Source: an uncultured Thermomicrobia bacterium
Lineage (GTDB): Bacteria > Chloroflexota > Chloroflexia > Thermomicrobiales > JALYUS01
Direction: 5' to 3'
Assembly (NCBI GenBank): GCA_937968015.1
Contig: CALBSO010000059.1
Span: 15,884 to 79,883 of the forward strand
Length of the DNA: 64,000 nucleotides
Both the position numbers and the translations under genes were made by a program. Shown here one piece after another: positions 7,582 to 16,053 of this stretch (within the stretch, counting starts at the first letter, position 1; every line of letters starts with the position of its first letter). The notes beneath the pieces were generated by a model. The model ran no database searches, was not told the origin of the DNA, and was given only the letters and a program-made list of their open reading frames with translations.

Positions 7582-8382
7582 GTGGACGGGCGTTTCTTCC
7601 AGTTCGCTCGCGCCCTCGGCAACGAGTTCGGCGCCGGCTTCCGCGTCCGGTGGGCGCTGGAGGATGATCTTGCGGTAACTCTCCGCGAAGGCGACCCCGT
7701 GCTTCTTGCCCGTCTCTTCCGTCCAGCGGCGGACGAAGGGCTCGACATCCTTGATATCGAACTGGCTCTTGTGCTCCGCGAGCGCGGCGATCTTCACGTC
7801 CATCGCCTCGGTGACATCCACGAACGTTGTGCCGCCACCCCATGCCTCGACCCAGACCTCCTTGACCTTGTGCGGCTCCAGCCCCTCGGCGAGGAGTTCG
7901 GGGTAGAAATTGAAGTTGTCCGCCGCCGGGAAGATGCCGTAGAGCGCCGCTTCCGCCGCCGCCCGGTGGTCCGGGTGATTGATGTAGAAGTCGCCGCCGA
8001 AGCGGTTGTCCGGATCGCCGGTAATAATGACATCGGGCTTGTGCTGGCGGATGACGCGAGCGATATCGCGCCGGAGGGCAATTGTCGGCTGCAGGACGCC
8101 ATCCTCGTAGCCGAGGTTGACGACGTGCGTGACACCGAGGACGCGCGCGGCGCGCGCCTGCTCCTCCGCGCGCAGAGCAACGAGTCGCTCCGACGTGATC
8201 GAGCGGTCGTCGTTGCCCTTCGAGCCGTCCGTGATGATCACCATCGTGATTTCGCTGCCCTGCCGCGCCCAGGTCGCCAGCGTGCCGCCGCAGCCGAACT
8301 CGGCGTCGTCCGGGTGGGCGAGGATCGTCATTGCGCGGCCCGGCGCGGTGGTGTCAGGTACGGATGCGGGGGTGTCGGCCAT
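7561..8382 (-). CDS. PIG-L/LmbE-family N-acetyl-sugar deacetylase
   Basis: A 273-residue zinc deacetylase. The metal and catalytic motif AHPDDAEFGCGG gives His23, Asp25 and Asp26, and the third zinc ligand lies in INHPDHRAA. The family removes acetyl groups from GlcNAc-type substrates (MshB, BshB, PIG-L); the exact substrate is not evident. Start ATG8382 has AAGGAGA upstream; a longer in-frame start exists but lacks this. The C-terminal STSNE tail is repeat-derived. Divergent from hemQ. An MshC-like ligase elsewhere in the window makes a thiol-cofactor role conceivable but unproven. Confidence 0.82.
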   Translation of the reverse strand: MADTPASVPDTTAPGRAMTILAHPDDAEFGCGGTLATWARQGSEITMVIITDGSKGNDDRSITSERLVALRAEEQARAARVLGVTHVVNLGYEDGVLQPTIALRRDIARVIRQHKPDVIITGDPDNRFGGDFYINHPDHRAAAEAALYGIFPAADNFNFYPELLAEGLEPHKVKEVWVEAWGGGTTFVDVTEAMDVKIAALAEHKSQFDIKDVEPFVRRWTEETGKKHGVAFAESYRKIILQRPPDAEAGAELVAEGASELEETPVHESTSNE

Positions 8383-8539
8383 GCGGGTCTCCTTCTCTGC
8401 TCTCTCGTGCGTCGCGATCCCATAGCGATCAACAACAGCGCATAGCGTACCACCATTCCGCCGCGTGCTATCATGGGCGGGAGCGCGCAACGGAGCGCGC
8501 GAAAAGCGTTCGCACGACGAACCGACACGGGAGTGAGAG

Positions 8540-9280
8540 ATGAGCATCACCGCCGCCCCAACCGCCGCCCCCACGACGACAACCGCCGCCAAGGCGCCGA
8601 CGCGCCGGCAATTCGTCCGCTTTGCCTTCTATCGCGTTGACCCGGCGTGGCGCCACCTGCCCGAGACCGACCGGGAGCGTGGCTATGCCGAATTCCTCGC
8701 CCTGATTGACGCAACGACCCCGACGATGCTCGTCCGCTCGTACTCCTGCGTCGGGCTGCGGGCAGACGCGGACTTCCTCTTGTGGCAGGTCTCGTACGAA
8801 CTCGATGACTTCCAGACCTTCGCGGCGAAACTGCACGGCACGGGCTTTGGCCGCTATCTGACGACGCCCTATGCCTACCTCTCGATGACGCGTCGCTCGC
8901 AGTACGTGGACCCGAAAGATCGTGAGAGTGAGTCGAATCGCCTGACCATCGAGTCGGGTGGCCGGAAGTACCTCTTTGTCTACCCCTTCGTCAAGACGCG
9001 TCAGTGGTTCGCGCTCTCGCTCGACGAGCGGCAGGAGATGATGCGCGAGCATATCGAGGTGGGTCAGGGGTATCCGTCGGTGAAACTGAACACCACCTAT
9101 TCCTTCGGCCTCGATGACCAGGAGTGGGTCGTCGCCTTCGAGAGCGATTACCCGCAGGACTTCCTCGATCTCGTTGCCGCCCTACGAGAGACGAAAGCGA
9201 GCGCCTACACCTTGCGCGATACCCCGATGATGACCTGCCGCGCCCTCGACATCCGCGACATCCTGCCGCAACTGGGGTGA
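8540..9280 (+). CDS. hemQ: Coproheme decarboxylase / chlorite dismutase family (HemQ)
   Basis: A 246-residue protein of the chlorite-dismutase superfamily. After a Thr/Ala-rich N-terminal tail of about 20 residues comes RRQFVRFAFYRVDP. Later come the family landmarks YPFVKTRQWFALS, MMREHIEVGQGYPSVK (proximal heme His) and YSFGLDDQEWVVAFE. Monoderm-type and related bacteria use HemQ to turn coproheme III into heme b. A good GTGAGAG leader precedes ATG8540. The chlorite-degrading alternative is less likely, as no second-site evidence is visible. Confidence 0.85.
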   Translation: MSITAAPTAAPTTTTAAKAPTRRQFVRFAFYRVDPAWRHLPETDRERGYAEFLALIDATTPTMLVRSYSCVGLRADADFLLWQVSYELDDFQTFAAKLHGTGFGRYLTTPYAYLSMTRRSQYVDPKDRESESNRLTIESGGRKYLFVYPFVKTRQWFALSLDERQEMMREHIEVGQGYPSVKLNTTYSFGLDDQEWVVAFESDYPQDFLDLVAALRETKASAYTLRDTPMMTCRALDIRDILPQLG

Positions 9281-9284
9281 CCTC

Positions 9285-9445
9285 ACCCCCGGCCCTCTCT
9301 CACCTGCCCATACTGCCCAGAGGGCGCCCGCGCCCGCGATGGAGAGGGGGAACAACCTTCGTGATGCTTCGATGATCAGCGGGAGACCACGGTATTTCGG
9401 GCGAGTCACCCCTCTCCATCGCGATGGAGAGGGGCAGGGGGTGAG
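9285..9445. repeat. GC-rich palindromic intergenic repeats (family B)
   Basis: The hemQ-glpD gap holds the exact 17-mer TGCCCAGAGGGCGCCCG (9314-9330) and a perfect 26-nt palindrome at 9409-9434 (CCCCTCTCCATC, then GCGATGGAGAGGGG). The ends are mirrored (CCTCACCCCC... and ...CAGGGGGTGAGG), so the whole block is an inverted-end element of about 160 bp. Confidence 0.65.
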
Positions 9446-9453
9446 GTTTCCCC

Positions 9454-11178
9454 ATGCAGCATCTTTCAGCGGAGACACGAGCGGAGCATCTGCGGCGCAT
9501 GGCGGCGGGGCGGGTGGATATCTGCGTGATCGGTGGCGGCATCACCGGCGCGGGCGTCGCGCTGGAAGCGGCCTCGCGCGGGGCGTCCGTCGCGCTGATC
9601 GAGCGGAAGGATTTCGCCAGCGGCACGAGCGGTTGGTCCACGAAACTCGTGCATGGCGGCATCCGCTACCTGCCGCAGGGGCAAGTCGCGCTCGTGCGGG
9701 AGGCGCTGCACGAGCGCGCGACGCTCTTGAAGATCGCGCCCCATCTCGTCTGGCCGCTCGCTTTCGTCCTGCCGATCTACGAGACAACGCGCCGCCCGAT
9801 TGGCGTGCCCATCTCCCTGCCGCGCGGCATCGGTGTTAGCTTGGCGATGGCAATTGGCCTGACCGCGTACGACGTGCTGGCGGGCAAACAAAAATCTGCC
9901 CAGGGGGTGCCCGCCCGCCACCGCCATATCCCGGCGGACGAGGCGGCGCGCGACGTGCCCGGCCTGAAGACGGACGGCCTGAAGAGCGCCTTCGTCTACA
10001 GCGACGCGGGCACGAACGACACGAAACTCGTCGCGACAATTATCCGCACCGCCGTCGAGCAGGGCGCGTTGGTGGCGAATTACACCGAGGCGGTGGGGTT
10101 TGTGCAGGAACATGGCCGGATCGTGGGCGTCGAGGCGCGGGACACGATCACGGGCGAAATGCAGACCATCGCCGCGCGGCACGTCGTCAACGCGACGGGC
10201 GTCTGGGCGGAGCGCGTCGAATCGCTCGGCACGCGCGAACCGCAGGTGCAGGTGCTCCCCGCGAAGGGGATTCATCTCGTCGTGGAGGCCGCGAAGGTCG
10301 GTGTGACGAAGAACGCCGTCGTCCTGCCGGAGACGGAAGACGGACGGCTGATCTTCATCGTGCCGTGGCAAGGGCGCGCGGTGATCGGCACGACCGACAC
10401 GCCCGGCGGCGACATCGAACGCCCCCGCGCCGACGCGGACGAGATCGCCTACGTTCTCCGCACGACGAATGGCTCGATCCGCTCGCAACTGACCGAGGCG
10501 GACATTATCAGCACGTATGCAGGGTATCGCCCGCTCGTCCGGGCGCGGGACGGCGCGAAATCCGCCGCGCTCGCCCGCACGCACGCGGTGCTTGCCTCCC
10601 CAAACGGCCTCGTCACGATCGTCGGCGGCAAACTGACGACCTACCGTCGCATGGCGCAGGACACCCTCAATACACTCGAACTGCACGGCCTGAACGTCCG
10701 CGCCTCCGTGACAGACCACTTGCCACTCGCCGGGGCGGACGGCTACGGCCACTGGAAGCGGACCCTGCCCGCCGAAGCCGCCAGGCGGGGGCTGGATGCC
10801 GATGTGACGGCGCACCTGCTCCAATCCTATGGCTCAGACGCGCCACTGCTCCTCGAAATGATTGACGATGACGCGCTGCTCGCCGCCCGGATGGCGCCCG
10901 ATCTGCCGGTGATCTTTGCCGAAGCGCGCTTCGCCGCGCGCTACGAAATGGCGATGTCGGTGGAGGACGTGCTCGCGCGCCGCACGCGGCTCTCGCTCAT
11001 TGACCGCGCGCACGGTTTCGCCGCCGCGCCAGATGTCGCGGCCATCCTCGGCGACGCGCTCGGCTGGGACGCGACAGAGCGGGCCCGGCAGGTCGAAACC
11101 TATCGCGCAACCGTTGAAGACCTCCATATGCCCTTATCCGCGCCGGGACGCGCGACGGCCACCGCGCCAATGTACTAA
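9454..11178 (+). CDS. glpD: FAD-dependent glycerol-3-phosphate dehydrogenase
   Basis: A 574-residue flavoprotein oxidising sn-glycerol-3-phosphate to dihydroxyacetone phosphate at the membrane. The FAD dinucleotide motif is DICVIGGGITGAG (about residues 22-34). Family landmarks follow: RKDFASGTSGWSTKLVHGGIRYL and VGGKLTTYRRMA. The C-terminal DAO_C domain is present. The product enters the glycolytic pool made by tpiA in this window. A family B repeat runs up to the start codon, and the ribosome binding site (GGGGGTGAGG) lies in that repeat. Confidence 0.92.
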   Translation: MQHLSAETRAEHLRRMAAGRVDICVIGGGITGAGVALEAASRGASVALIERKDFASGTSGWSTKLVHGGIRYLPQGQVALVREALHERATLLKIAPHLVWPLAFVLPIYETTRRPIGVPISLPRGIGVSLAMAIGLTAYDVLAGKQKSAQGVPARHRHIPADEAARDVPGLKTDGLKSAFVYSDAGTNDTKLVATIIRTAVEQGALVANYTEAVGFVQEHGRIVGVEARDTITGEMQTIAARHVVNATGVWAERVESLGTREPQVQVLPAKGIHLVVEAAKVGVTKNAVVLPETEDGRLIFIVPWQGRAVIGTTDTPGGDIERPRADADEIAYVLRTTNGSIRSQLTEADIISTYAGYRPLVRARDGAKSAALARTHAVLASPNGLVTIVGGKLTTYRRMAQDTLNTLELHGLNVRASVTDHLPLAGADGYGHWKRTLPAEAARRGLDADVTAHLLQSYGSDAPLLLEMIDDDALLAARMAPDLPVIFAEARFAARYEMAMSVEDVLARRTRLSLIDRAHGFAAAPDVAAILGDALGWDATERARQVETYRATVEDLHMPLSAPGRATATAPMY

Positions 11179-11183
11179 TCTGA

Positions 11184-11273
11184 CGCTCAGAATCCGCTCT
11201 GTATTTCCGCATCCGTATCTATCCCGTCACCGTCGAGGACGGCCAGGTCGTCGCCCTCTCAGGCAACGAATGA
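11184..11273 (+). pseudogene. Possible remnant of a Rieske-type ferredoxin C-terminus
   Basis: Between glpD and phnD a 29-codon frame without a start encodes RIYPVTVEDGQVVAL and ends ..GNE-stop. It resembles the last strand of Rieske [2Fe-2S] ferredoxin/nitrite reductase small subunits (V.VEDG.V). The end is made by a heptamer-like GCAACGAATGATGAGTAAC stretch. The match is short, so the call is tentative. Confidence 0.25.
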
Positions 11274-11402
11274 TGAGTAACCCCTGCCCTTGACACGCAC
11301 GTACATCTCATTGAACAATCACGCCGCACACATCGCCCGTTATCTCTTGCCCGATTTCCGACGGACATGCGTGCCTGTATGCGAGGAAGAAGGAGGAAAA
11401 TC

Positions 11403-12605
11403 ATGCGCCGGTGGTTTGTGGGGCGGCTCCAACTCGGGGTTGCCATCTTTACGGTCTTGACCCTGTTGCTCACTGCGTGTGGGACGAGCAGCGCCGACAA
11501 GACGGCCACGGCCGGTAGTGGTGTGGCGAAGCCGACGACTGCCGCGACCACAGGTGGCGCCGCGACGACCGCTCCGACGACCGTTGCCGCGTCAACGACC
11601 GCGAACCCGACCGCGCGGCCCGCCGGTACGACGCCCACCGGGAGCGCCGCCGCTGTCGGCACCGCGCCGACCGGTTCCGCACCGGGCGGCACACGCGCCG
11701 CGAGCAGCGCCGCCGCCCCGACGGCAGCGCCGCCACCGCCGAAGCCCGTCGCGCAGCCCGTGGCGAGTGGCCTCGGCAGCGAGGCGAAGCCGATCACGAT
11801 GTACTTCGTTCCCTCCGAGCAGGTGGACAAAGTGCTCGCCAGCGGCAATCAGATCGCCAAGGACCTTGAGACGCTGACAGGTCTGAAGTTCAAGACCGCC
11901 GTCCCGACTTCATACGGCGCGGTGATCGAGTCCATGGGCAGCGGCGACGCCGACATCGCGTGGCTCGCGACGTTCGCCTACTTGATCGCGCACCAGAAGT
12001 ATAACGCGAATGTCGCCCTGACGACGGTCCGCAACGGCCTCGATACCTACAAGGGCGAGATCATTACCCGTGCGGACAGCGGTATCACGGACATCAAGGG
12101 ATGCAATGGCAAGACGATGGCGTGGGTGGATGCCGCGAGCACCTCCGGCTACATCTTCCCCTCCGCGCTCTTCGCGCAGCAGGGAATCAGGCCGTCCAAG
12201 GAAATCTTCGCCGGCGGGCACCCGCAGGCCGTTCTGGCCGTCTATCAGGGTAATGCCGACTGCGCCGCGACTTACTACAGCCCGGATAACCCGGATGGCA
12301 CGATTGCGGACGGCCGCGCGACGCAATTGAAGACCTATCCGGACATCGTTACGAAGGTGAAGGCCGTCGGCTTCACGCCGGACATCCCGAATGACACCGT
12401 CACCTTCCGCGCGGACTTCCCGAAGGAGTTACAGGACCGCGTCGTCAACGCGCTCCTTTACTACGTCTCGCAGCCGAACGGCCAGAAGCAACTGAAGGAC
12501 CTCTACAGTATCACGGGTCTCGTCAAGTCCGATGACAGCCGGTATCAGGTCGTGCGCGACTCCCTCAAAGCGCTCGGCAAGGACCCATCGGAGTACATTA
12601 AGTAG
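11403..12605 (+). CDS. phnD: Phosphonate/phosphite ABC transporter substrate-binding lipoprotein
   Basis: A 400-residue lipoprotein. The signal peptide ends in a lipobox (LLLTACG), and a linker of about 90 residues of Ala/Thr/Pro/Gly follows. The PhnD domain starts near residue 125: ITMYFVPSEQVDKVLASGNQIAKDLETLTGLKF..., with GSGDADIAWLATFAYL typical of this Pbp2 group. ATG11403 has a perfect AAGGAGG. First gene of phnD-phnC-phnE. No C-P lyase genes are nearby, so the ligand may be phosphite, phosphonate or phosphate. Confidence 0.88.
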   Translation: MRRWFVGRLQLGVAIFTVLTLLLTACGTSSADKTATAGSGVAKPTTAATTGGAATTAPTTVAASTTANPTARPAGTTPTGSAAAVGTAPTGSAPGGTRAASSAAAPTAAPPPPKPVAQPVASGLGSEAKPITMYFVPSEQVDKVLASGNQIAKDLETLTGLKFKTAVPTSYGAVIESMGSGDADIAWLATFAYLIAHQKYNANVALTTVRNGLDTYKGEIITRADSGITDIKGCNGKTMAWVDAASTSGYIFPSALFAQQGIRPSKEIFAGGHPQAVLAVYQGNADCAATYYSPDNPDGTIADGRATQLKTYPDIVTKVKAVGFTPDIPNDTVTFRADFPKELQDRVVNALLYYVSQPNGQKQLKDLYSITGLVKSDDSRYQVVRDSLKALGKDPSEYIK

Positions 12606-12607
12606 AA

Positions 12608-12678
12608 AGGACGAAGGACTGAGGGCGAAGGGCTACGGAGCGAACGGCGCTGCGCAGTCCTCAGTCCTCAGTCCTCAG
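12608..12678. repeat. Inverted heptamer repeat (CAGTCCT)
   Basis: AAGGACTGAGG near 12613-12623 pairs with a tandem of CAGTCCT units at 12655-12678. It fills nearly the whole phnD-phnC gap and touches the phnC start. Confidence 0.7.
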
Positions 12679-12682
12679 AAAC

Positions 12683-13441
12683 GTGCTCGAAATCCGCAAT
12701 CTGACGAAAATCTATCCGAATGGCACCCTCGCCCTCGATAATGTCAGCCTCACGGTGAGGGATGGCGAGTTTGTGGTCGTGCTCGGCCTGTCAGGATCGG
12801 GGAAGTCTACGCTCCTGCGCTGCATCAACCGGCTCGTCGAGCCGACAAGCGGGACGATCCTGCTCGACGGCAAGGAAGTTACCGGGGCGAGCGAGGCGGA
12901 AATCCGCCGCATCCGCCGCTCGATCGGCATGATCTTTCAGCAGTTCAACCTCGTGAAGCGCGGCACGGTCCTGATGAATGTCCTCAGCGGGCGGCTCGGC
13001 TACGTCACCACCGTTGGGCCGCTCGTCTACCGCTTCCCGGCGGCGGATATTCAGCGGGCGATGCACAATCTCGAACGGGTTGGCATCGCGGACCGCACGC
13101 GGCAGCGGGCAGACACGCTCTCCGGTGGCCAGCAGCAGCGCGTCGCCATCGCTCGCGCCTTGATGCAGGAGCCGACGCTGATGCTCGCCGACGAACCGGT
13201 TGCCAGCCTCGACCCGGCGACCTCGCACTCCGTCTTGCGGTATGTCGAGGAGATCAACCGCGATCAGGGGATTACCGTGCTTTGCTCACTCCATTTCCTC
13301 TCACTCGCCCGGCGCTACGCGACGCGCATCATCGCGCTCAAAGCGGGCAAACTCGTCTTCGATGGCCTGCCGAGCGAGATTGACGACGCCCGCTTCAAGG
13401 CAATCTACGGCGAGGACGCGATTCAGGTGGAGATCGCATGA
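12683..13441 (+). CDS. phnC: Phosphonate ABC transporter ATP-binding protein
   Basis: A 252-residue ABC ATPase. Walker A is GLSGSGKST (35-43), the signature LSGGQQQR begins at 145, and Walker B is LMLADEP (about 165-171), followed by a D-loop (ASLDP) and a switch His (CSLHFL). The sequence type, with LRCINRLVEP and VLSGRLGY, is PhnC-like. It starts with GTG12683, directly after the heptamer repeat, and no clear ribosome binding site is visible, so coupling to phnD translation is likely. Confidence 0.9.
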   Translation: MLEIRNLTKIYPNGTLALDNVSLTVRDGEFVVVLGLSGSGKSTLLRCINRLVEPTSGTILLDGKEVTGASEAEIRRIRRSIGMIFQQFNLVKRGTVLMNVLSGRLGYVTTVGPLVYRFPAADIQRAMHNLERVGIADRTRQRADTLSGGQQQRVAIARALMQEPTLMLADEPVASLDPATSHSVLRYVEEINRDQGITVLCSLHFLSLARRYATRIIALKAGKLVFDGLPSEIDDARFKAIYGEDAIQVEIA

Positions 13442-13445
13442 AGAA

Positions 13446-13587
13446 GTGCTGAGTGCTGCGTGCTGAAGCGCACCGGCTCGGAGGAGATATGGCGACGGAA
13501 GAAGAAATCCGGCTGGAAGCGGAACTGAGCATCGGCACGCAATCTGTCGTCGGCTCCTCTCCGCACTCCGTACTCAGCACTCAGCAC
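13446..13587. repeat. Inverted heptamer repeat (AGTGCTG/CAGCACT) straddling the phnE start
   Basis: The left arm GTGCTGAGTGCTGCGTGCTG (13446-13465) follows the phnC stop. The right arm with TACTCAGCACTCAGCAC (about 13571-13587) lies inside the phnE reading frame, where it encodes SVLSTQH. The arms are about 105 bp apart and enclose the phnE start. Confidence 0.7.
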
Positions 13588-14682
13588 GTTCCTCGCCGGC
13601 TGGTTGCGTTCCTGCTCGACTGGTTCATTGCGGGGTACGCGATCTACACCGGCCTCTTCGTGGTGGACGCGCTGATTCACGCGCTCTGGCTTCCCTCGAA
13701 GGTCAACGCGAATCCGGCGCTGGATATGATCGCGTACACTTGGCGCCAGTCCGAAGGTGTGACGACGCTTGGCGGCGTGACGCTGCCGAAGTTCCTCTTC
13801 TTCCTGCTCGTCAGCCTGCCGATTCCAATTCTGCTCCAGTTCACGAACGACACGCTCGGCCTGCGGCTGATGGGGTGGGCGCGCCCGCTGCTGCCCCTCG
13901 AAGGGCGACCGTGGTACCGGACGCTCTGGGTCTTCACGGCGGTTGTCATCGGCATCGAGACGTTCATGGCGGGATGGTACATCACCGAGGTTGATCCGAT
14001 CTTCTATGTCCAGCGGTTCGCGCGCGGCTGGCGCATCTCGAAGCAACTGCTGACGCCGGACTGGAGCATCTTCTGGATGTCCGTCCAGTTGATGCTGGAG
14101 AGCATCTTTCTCGCGCTGATCGCCACGGTCTTTTCGATCGTGTTCGCGGTGCCCCTCGCCTTCCTCGGCGCGCGCAACCTGATGCGCGGCTCGCCGGTCC
14201 GCATGGCGATCTACACACTCGTACGCGGTTTCTTCAACATTTTCCGCTCGATCCAGGAACTCGTCTTCGCGATCATTTTCGTCACGGTCGTCGGGATTGG
14301 GCCATTCGCGGGCATGCTCGCGCTCTTCGTCCATTCCGTCGCCTCGCTCGGCAAACTCTACTCGGAGCAGATCGAGAACATTGACCCCGGCCCGATGGAG
14401 GCGATCACCGCGACGGGCGCGACACGGCTGCAAACGGTCCTCTACGCCGTCGCGCCGCAGGTCGTGCCGCCCTTCCTCGCCTTCACAATCTACCGGTGGG
14501 ACATCAACGTCCGCACCTCAATCGTCGTTGGCTTCGTCGGCGGCGGCGGGATCGGGCTCGCCCTCTTCCAGTATCAGCAACTGACGCAGTGGCACCGCGT
14601 CGGCACCGTCGCCTTTCTGACGATCATCGTCGTCTGGGCGCTCGATGCCCTCAGCGCCCGCGTCCGCGAGAAACTGATCTGA
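13489..14682 (+). CDS. phnE: PhnE-type ABC permease with an N-terminal RDD-like membrane domain
   Basis: A 397-residue membrane protein, about 120-130 residues longer than ordinary PhnE. Residues about 40-160 (RRLVAFLLDWFIAGYAIY, two to three hydrophobic segments, then NDTLGLRLMGWARPL..GRPWYRTLW) have the Arg/Asp/Asp-type pattern of RDD domains. Residues about 165-397 are a standard BPD permease: ETFMAGW, then LMLESIFLALIATVFSIVFAVPLAFLG, the EAA-like loop GPMEAITATGATRLQTVLYAV, and GGGGIGLALF. ATG13489 has GGAGGAG. A repeat-encoded stretch (SVVGSSPHSVLSTQH) lies near residues 30-44. The RDD call is by motif and should be tested by profile search. Confidence 0.82.
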   Translation: MATEEEIRLEAELSIGTQSVVGSSPHSVLSTQHVPRRLVAFLLDWFIAGYAIYTGLFVVDALIHALWLPSKVNANPALDMIAYTWRQSEGVTTLGGVTLPKFLFFLLVSLPIPILLQFTNDTLGLRLMGWARPLLPLEGRPWYRTLWVFTAVVIGIETFMAGWYITEVDPIFYVQRFARGWRISKQLLTPDWSIFWMSVQLMLESIFLALIATVFSIVFAVPLAFLGARNLMRGSPVRMAIYTLVRGFFNIFRSIQELVFAIIFVTVVGIGPFAGMLALFVHSVASLGKLYSEQIENIDPGPMEAITATGATRLQTVLYAVAPQVVPPFLAFTIYRWDINVRTSIVVGFVGGGGIGLALFQYQQLTQWHRVGTVAFLTIIVVWALDALSARVREKLI

Positions 14683-14693
14683 CCTAAACCCCC

Positions 14694-14760
14694 TGCCCCT
14701 TCCTTTGCAGAACGCTCGAATCAGGTTCCCCTCCTGTTCGGGAGGGGGTCAGGGGGTAGG
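14694..14760. repeat. GC-rich inverted-end repeat (family B-like)
   Basis: CCCCCTGCCCC near the phnE end is mirrored by GGGAGGGGGTCAGGGGG just before dacA, and an inner pair CCCCTCC/GGAGGGG can also fold. It may act as the phnE terminator. Confidence 0.45.
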
Positions 14761-14782
14761 CAAATCTGATATTCTCCTCGCC

Positions 14783-15949
14783 ATGAAATTGCGTCGTCTG
14801 TTACTCGGTCTGTTCCTTGCATTGGTCGCGCTGCTGGTCTTCATGGGGCCGGTGGCGGCATGGCCGAGCGCGCCATATCCGCACGCTGTGCCGTCCGTGT
14901 CCGCGCCGACGATCACGGCACGCGCCGCGCTCGTGCAGGAAAATACGAGCGACAAACGGCTCTATCAGAAGGAGCAGGAGACGGCGATTGCCCCGGCGAG
15001 CACGATCAAGTTGCTCACCGCCATCACCGCACTGACGCTCGGGCAGGTGGACGAGAAGATTCAGGCGGAAAAGAATGACCTCGTCGGCGGCAGCACGATG
15101 GGCCTCAAGCCGGGCGACACGCTGACACTCGGTAATCTCCTCAAGGGAATGCTCATTCCCTCCGGGAACGACGCCGCCACCGTCATCGCGCACGCCGAGG
15201 GCGCGAAACTGCCGGACGCGGCGACGCTCGGCCCCGTCAATGCCTTCGTCGCGCGTATGAATGCCGTGGGCGCGGAGCGGGGGCTGACGGGAACGACGGC
15301 GGTCAATCCGAGCGGTCTCGACGCGCCCGGTATGGTCACTACCGCGCGCGACCTCGCCCGGCTGGCGGATCTCGTGCTCGACGATCCGATTCTGGCGCCG
15401 ATTGTCCGCACGCCGGAGGCGACGATCCCTTCGGCGTATGGCGCCTATCCGGTCAAAAACACGAACGAACTGCTTGGGACGCCGGGCGTGATCGGCGTCA
15501 AGACCGGTACGACGGACGAAGCGGGGCAGAATCTCATCCTCGCCATCGCGGAAAATAACCACCGGCTCATTATCGTCATCCTCGGCAGCACGGATCGCTA
15601 CGCGGATGCCCGCGCCTTGCTCGCGTACGTGCGTTCGGCGTGGTCGTGGGTCGCGCTCGGCGATCCGAAGGGGTTGCCTGGCCTCGCCCGCGCCCTCGAT
15701 GCCTGGGGCGTGACGACACGAGAGAGTAAGACGGTGGTATTGGACAGCAAACTTGCCCCATTGGTGCATTACACGCTCATCTTGTCGCCCGTTGCGTCTG
15801 CTTCCAACGCTCTCACAGCCACGGCCACCACGACCGGCACTCCTCCCGCTAGCCCGCCCGGTGCGCGCGGTGTTATCATCTTCTCGCTCGGGGACGGCGA
15901 ACTCGCGCGGCTGGACGTCTTCACCACGAGCGTCCCGACGCCTGCCTAA
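14783..15949 (+). CDS. dacA: D-alanyl-D-alanine carboxypeptidase (PBP5-type)
   Basis: A 388-residue exported peptidase trimming the terminal D-Ala of peptidoglycan stem peptides. The signal peptide covers about residues 1-27. The active site has Ser73-x-x-Lys76 (ASTIKL), S127-G-N129 and K240-T-G242 (GVKTGTTDEAGQ). The final 60 residues form a small beta-rich tail with a Thr/Ala/Pro linker and no obvious amphipathic membrane anchor. The start ATG14783 gives a clean signal peptide; the longer frame upstream is repeat sequence. Confidence 0.9.
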   Translation: MKLRRLLLGLFLALVALLVFMGPVAAWPSAPYPHAVPSVSAPTITARAALVQENTSDKRLYQKEQETAIAPASTIKLLTAITALTLGQVDEKIQAEKNDLVGGSTMGLKPGDTLTLGNLLKGMLIPSGNDAATVIAHAEGAKLPDAATLGPVNAFVARMNAVGAERGLTGTTAVNPSGLDAPGMVTTARDLARLADLVLDDPILAPIVRTPEATIPSAYGAYPVKNTNELLGTPGVIGVKTGTTDEAGQNLILAIAENNHRLIIVILGSTDRYADARALLAYVRSAWSWVALGDPKGLPGLARALDAWGVTTRESKTVVLDSKLAPLVHYTLILSPVASASNALTATATTTGTPPASPPGARGVIIFSLGDGELARLDVFTTSVPTPA

Positions 15950-16053
15950 CCCCCCAACCCCCTCCCGTACCTTCGGTGTGGGAAAGGGGAGTGAGCCTCC
16001 GAAAGATCGAAGCGTGATGCGGAACGCCTGGAATCCGCGGAGAGAGGTAACCC

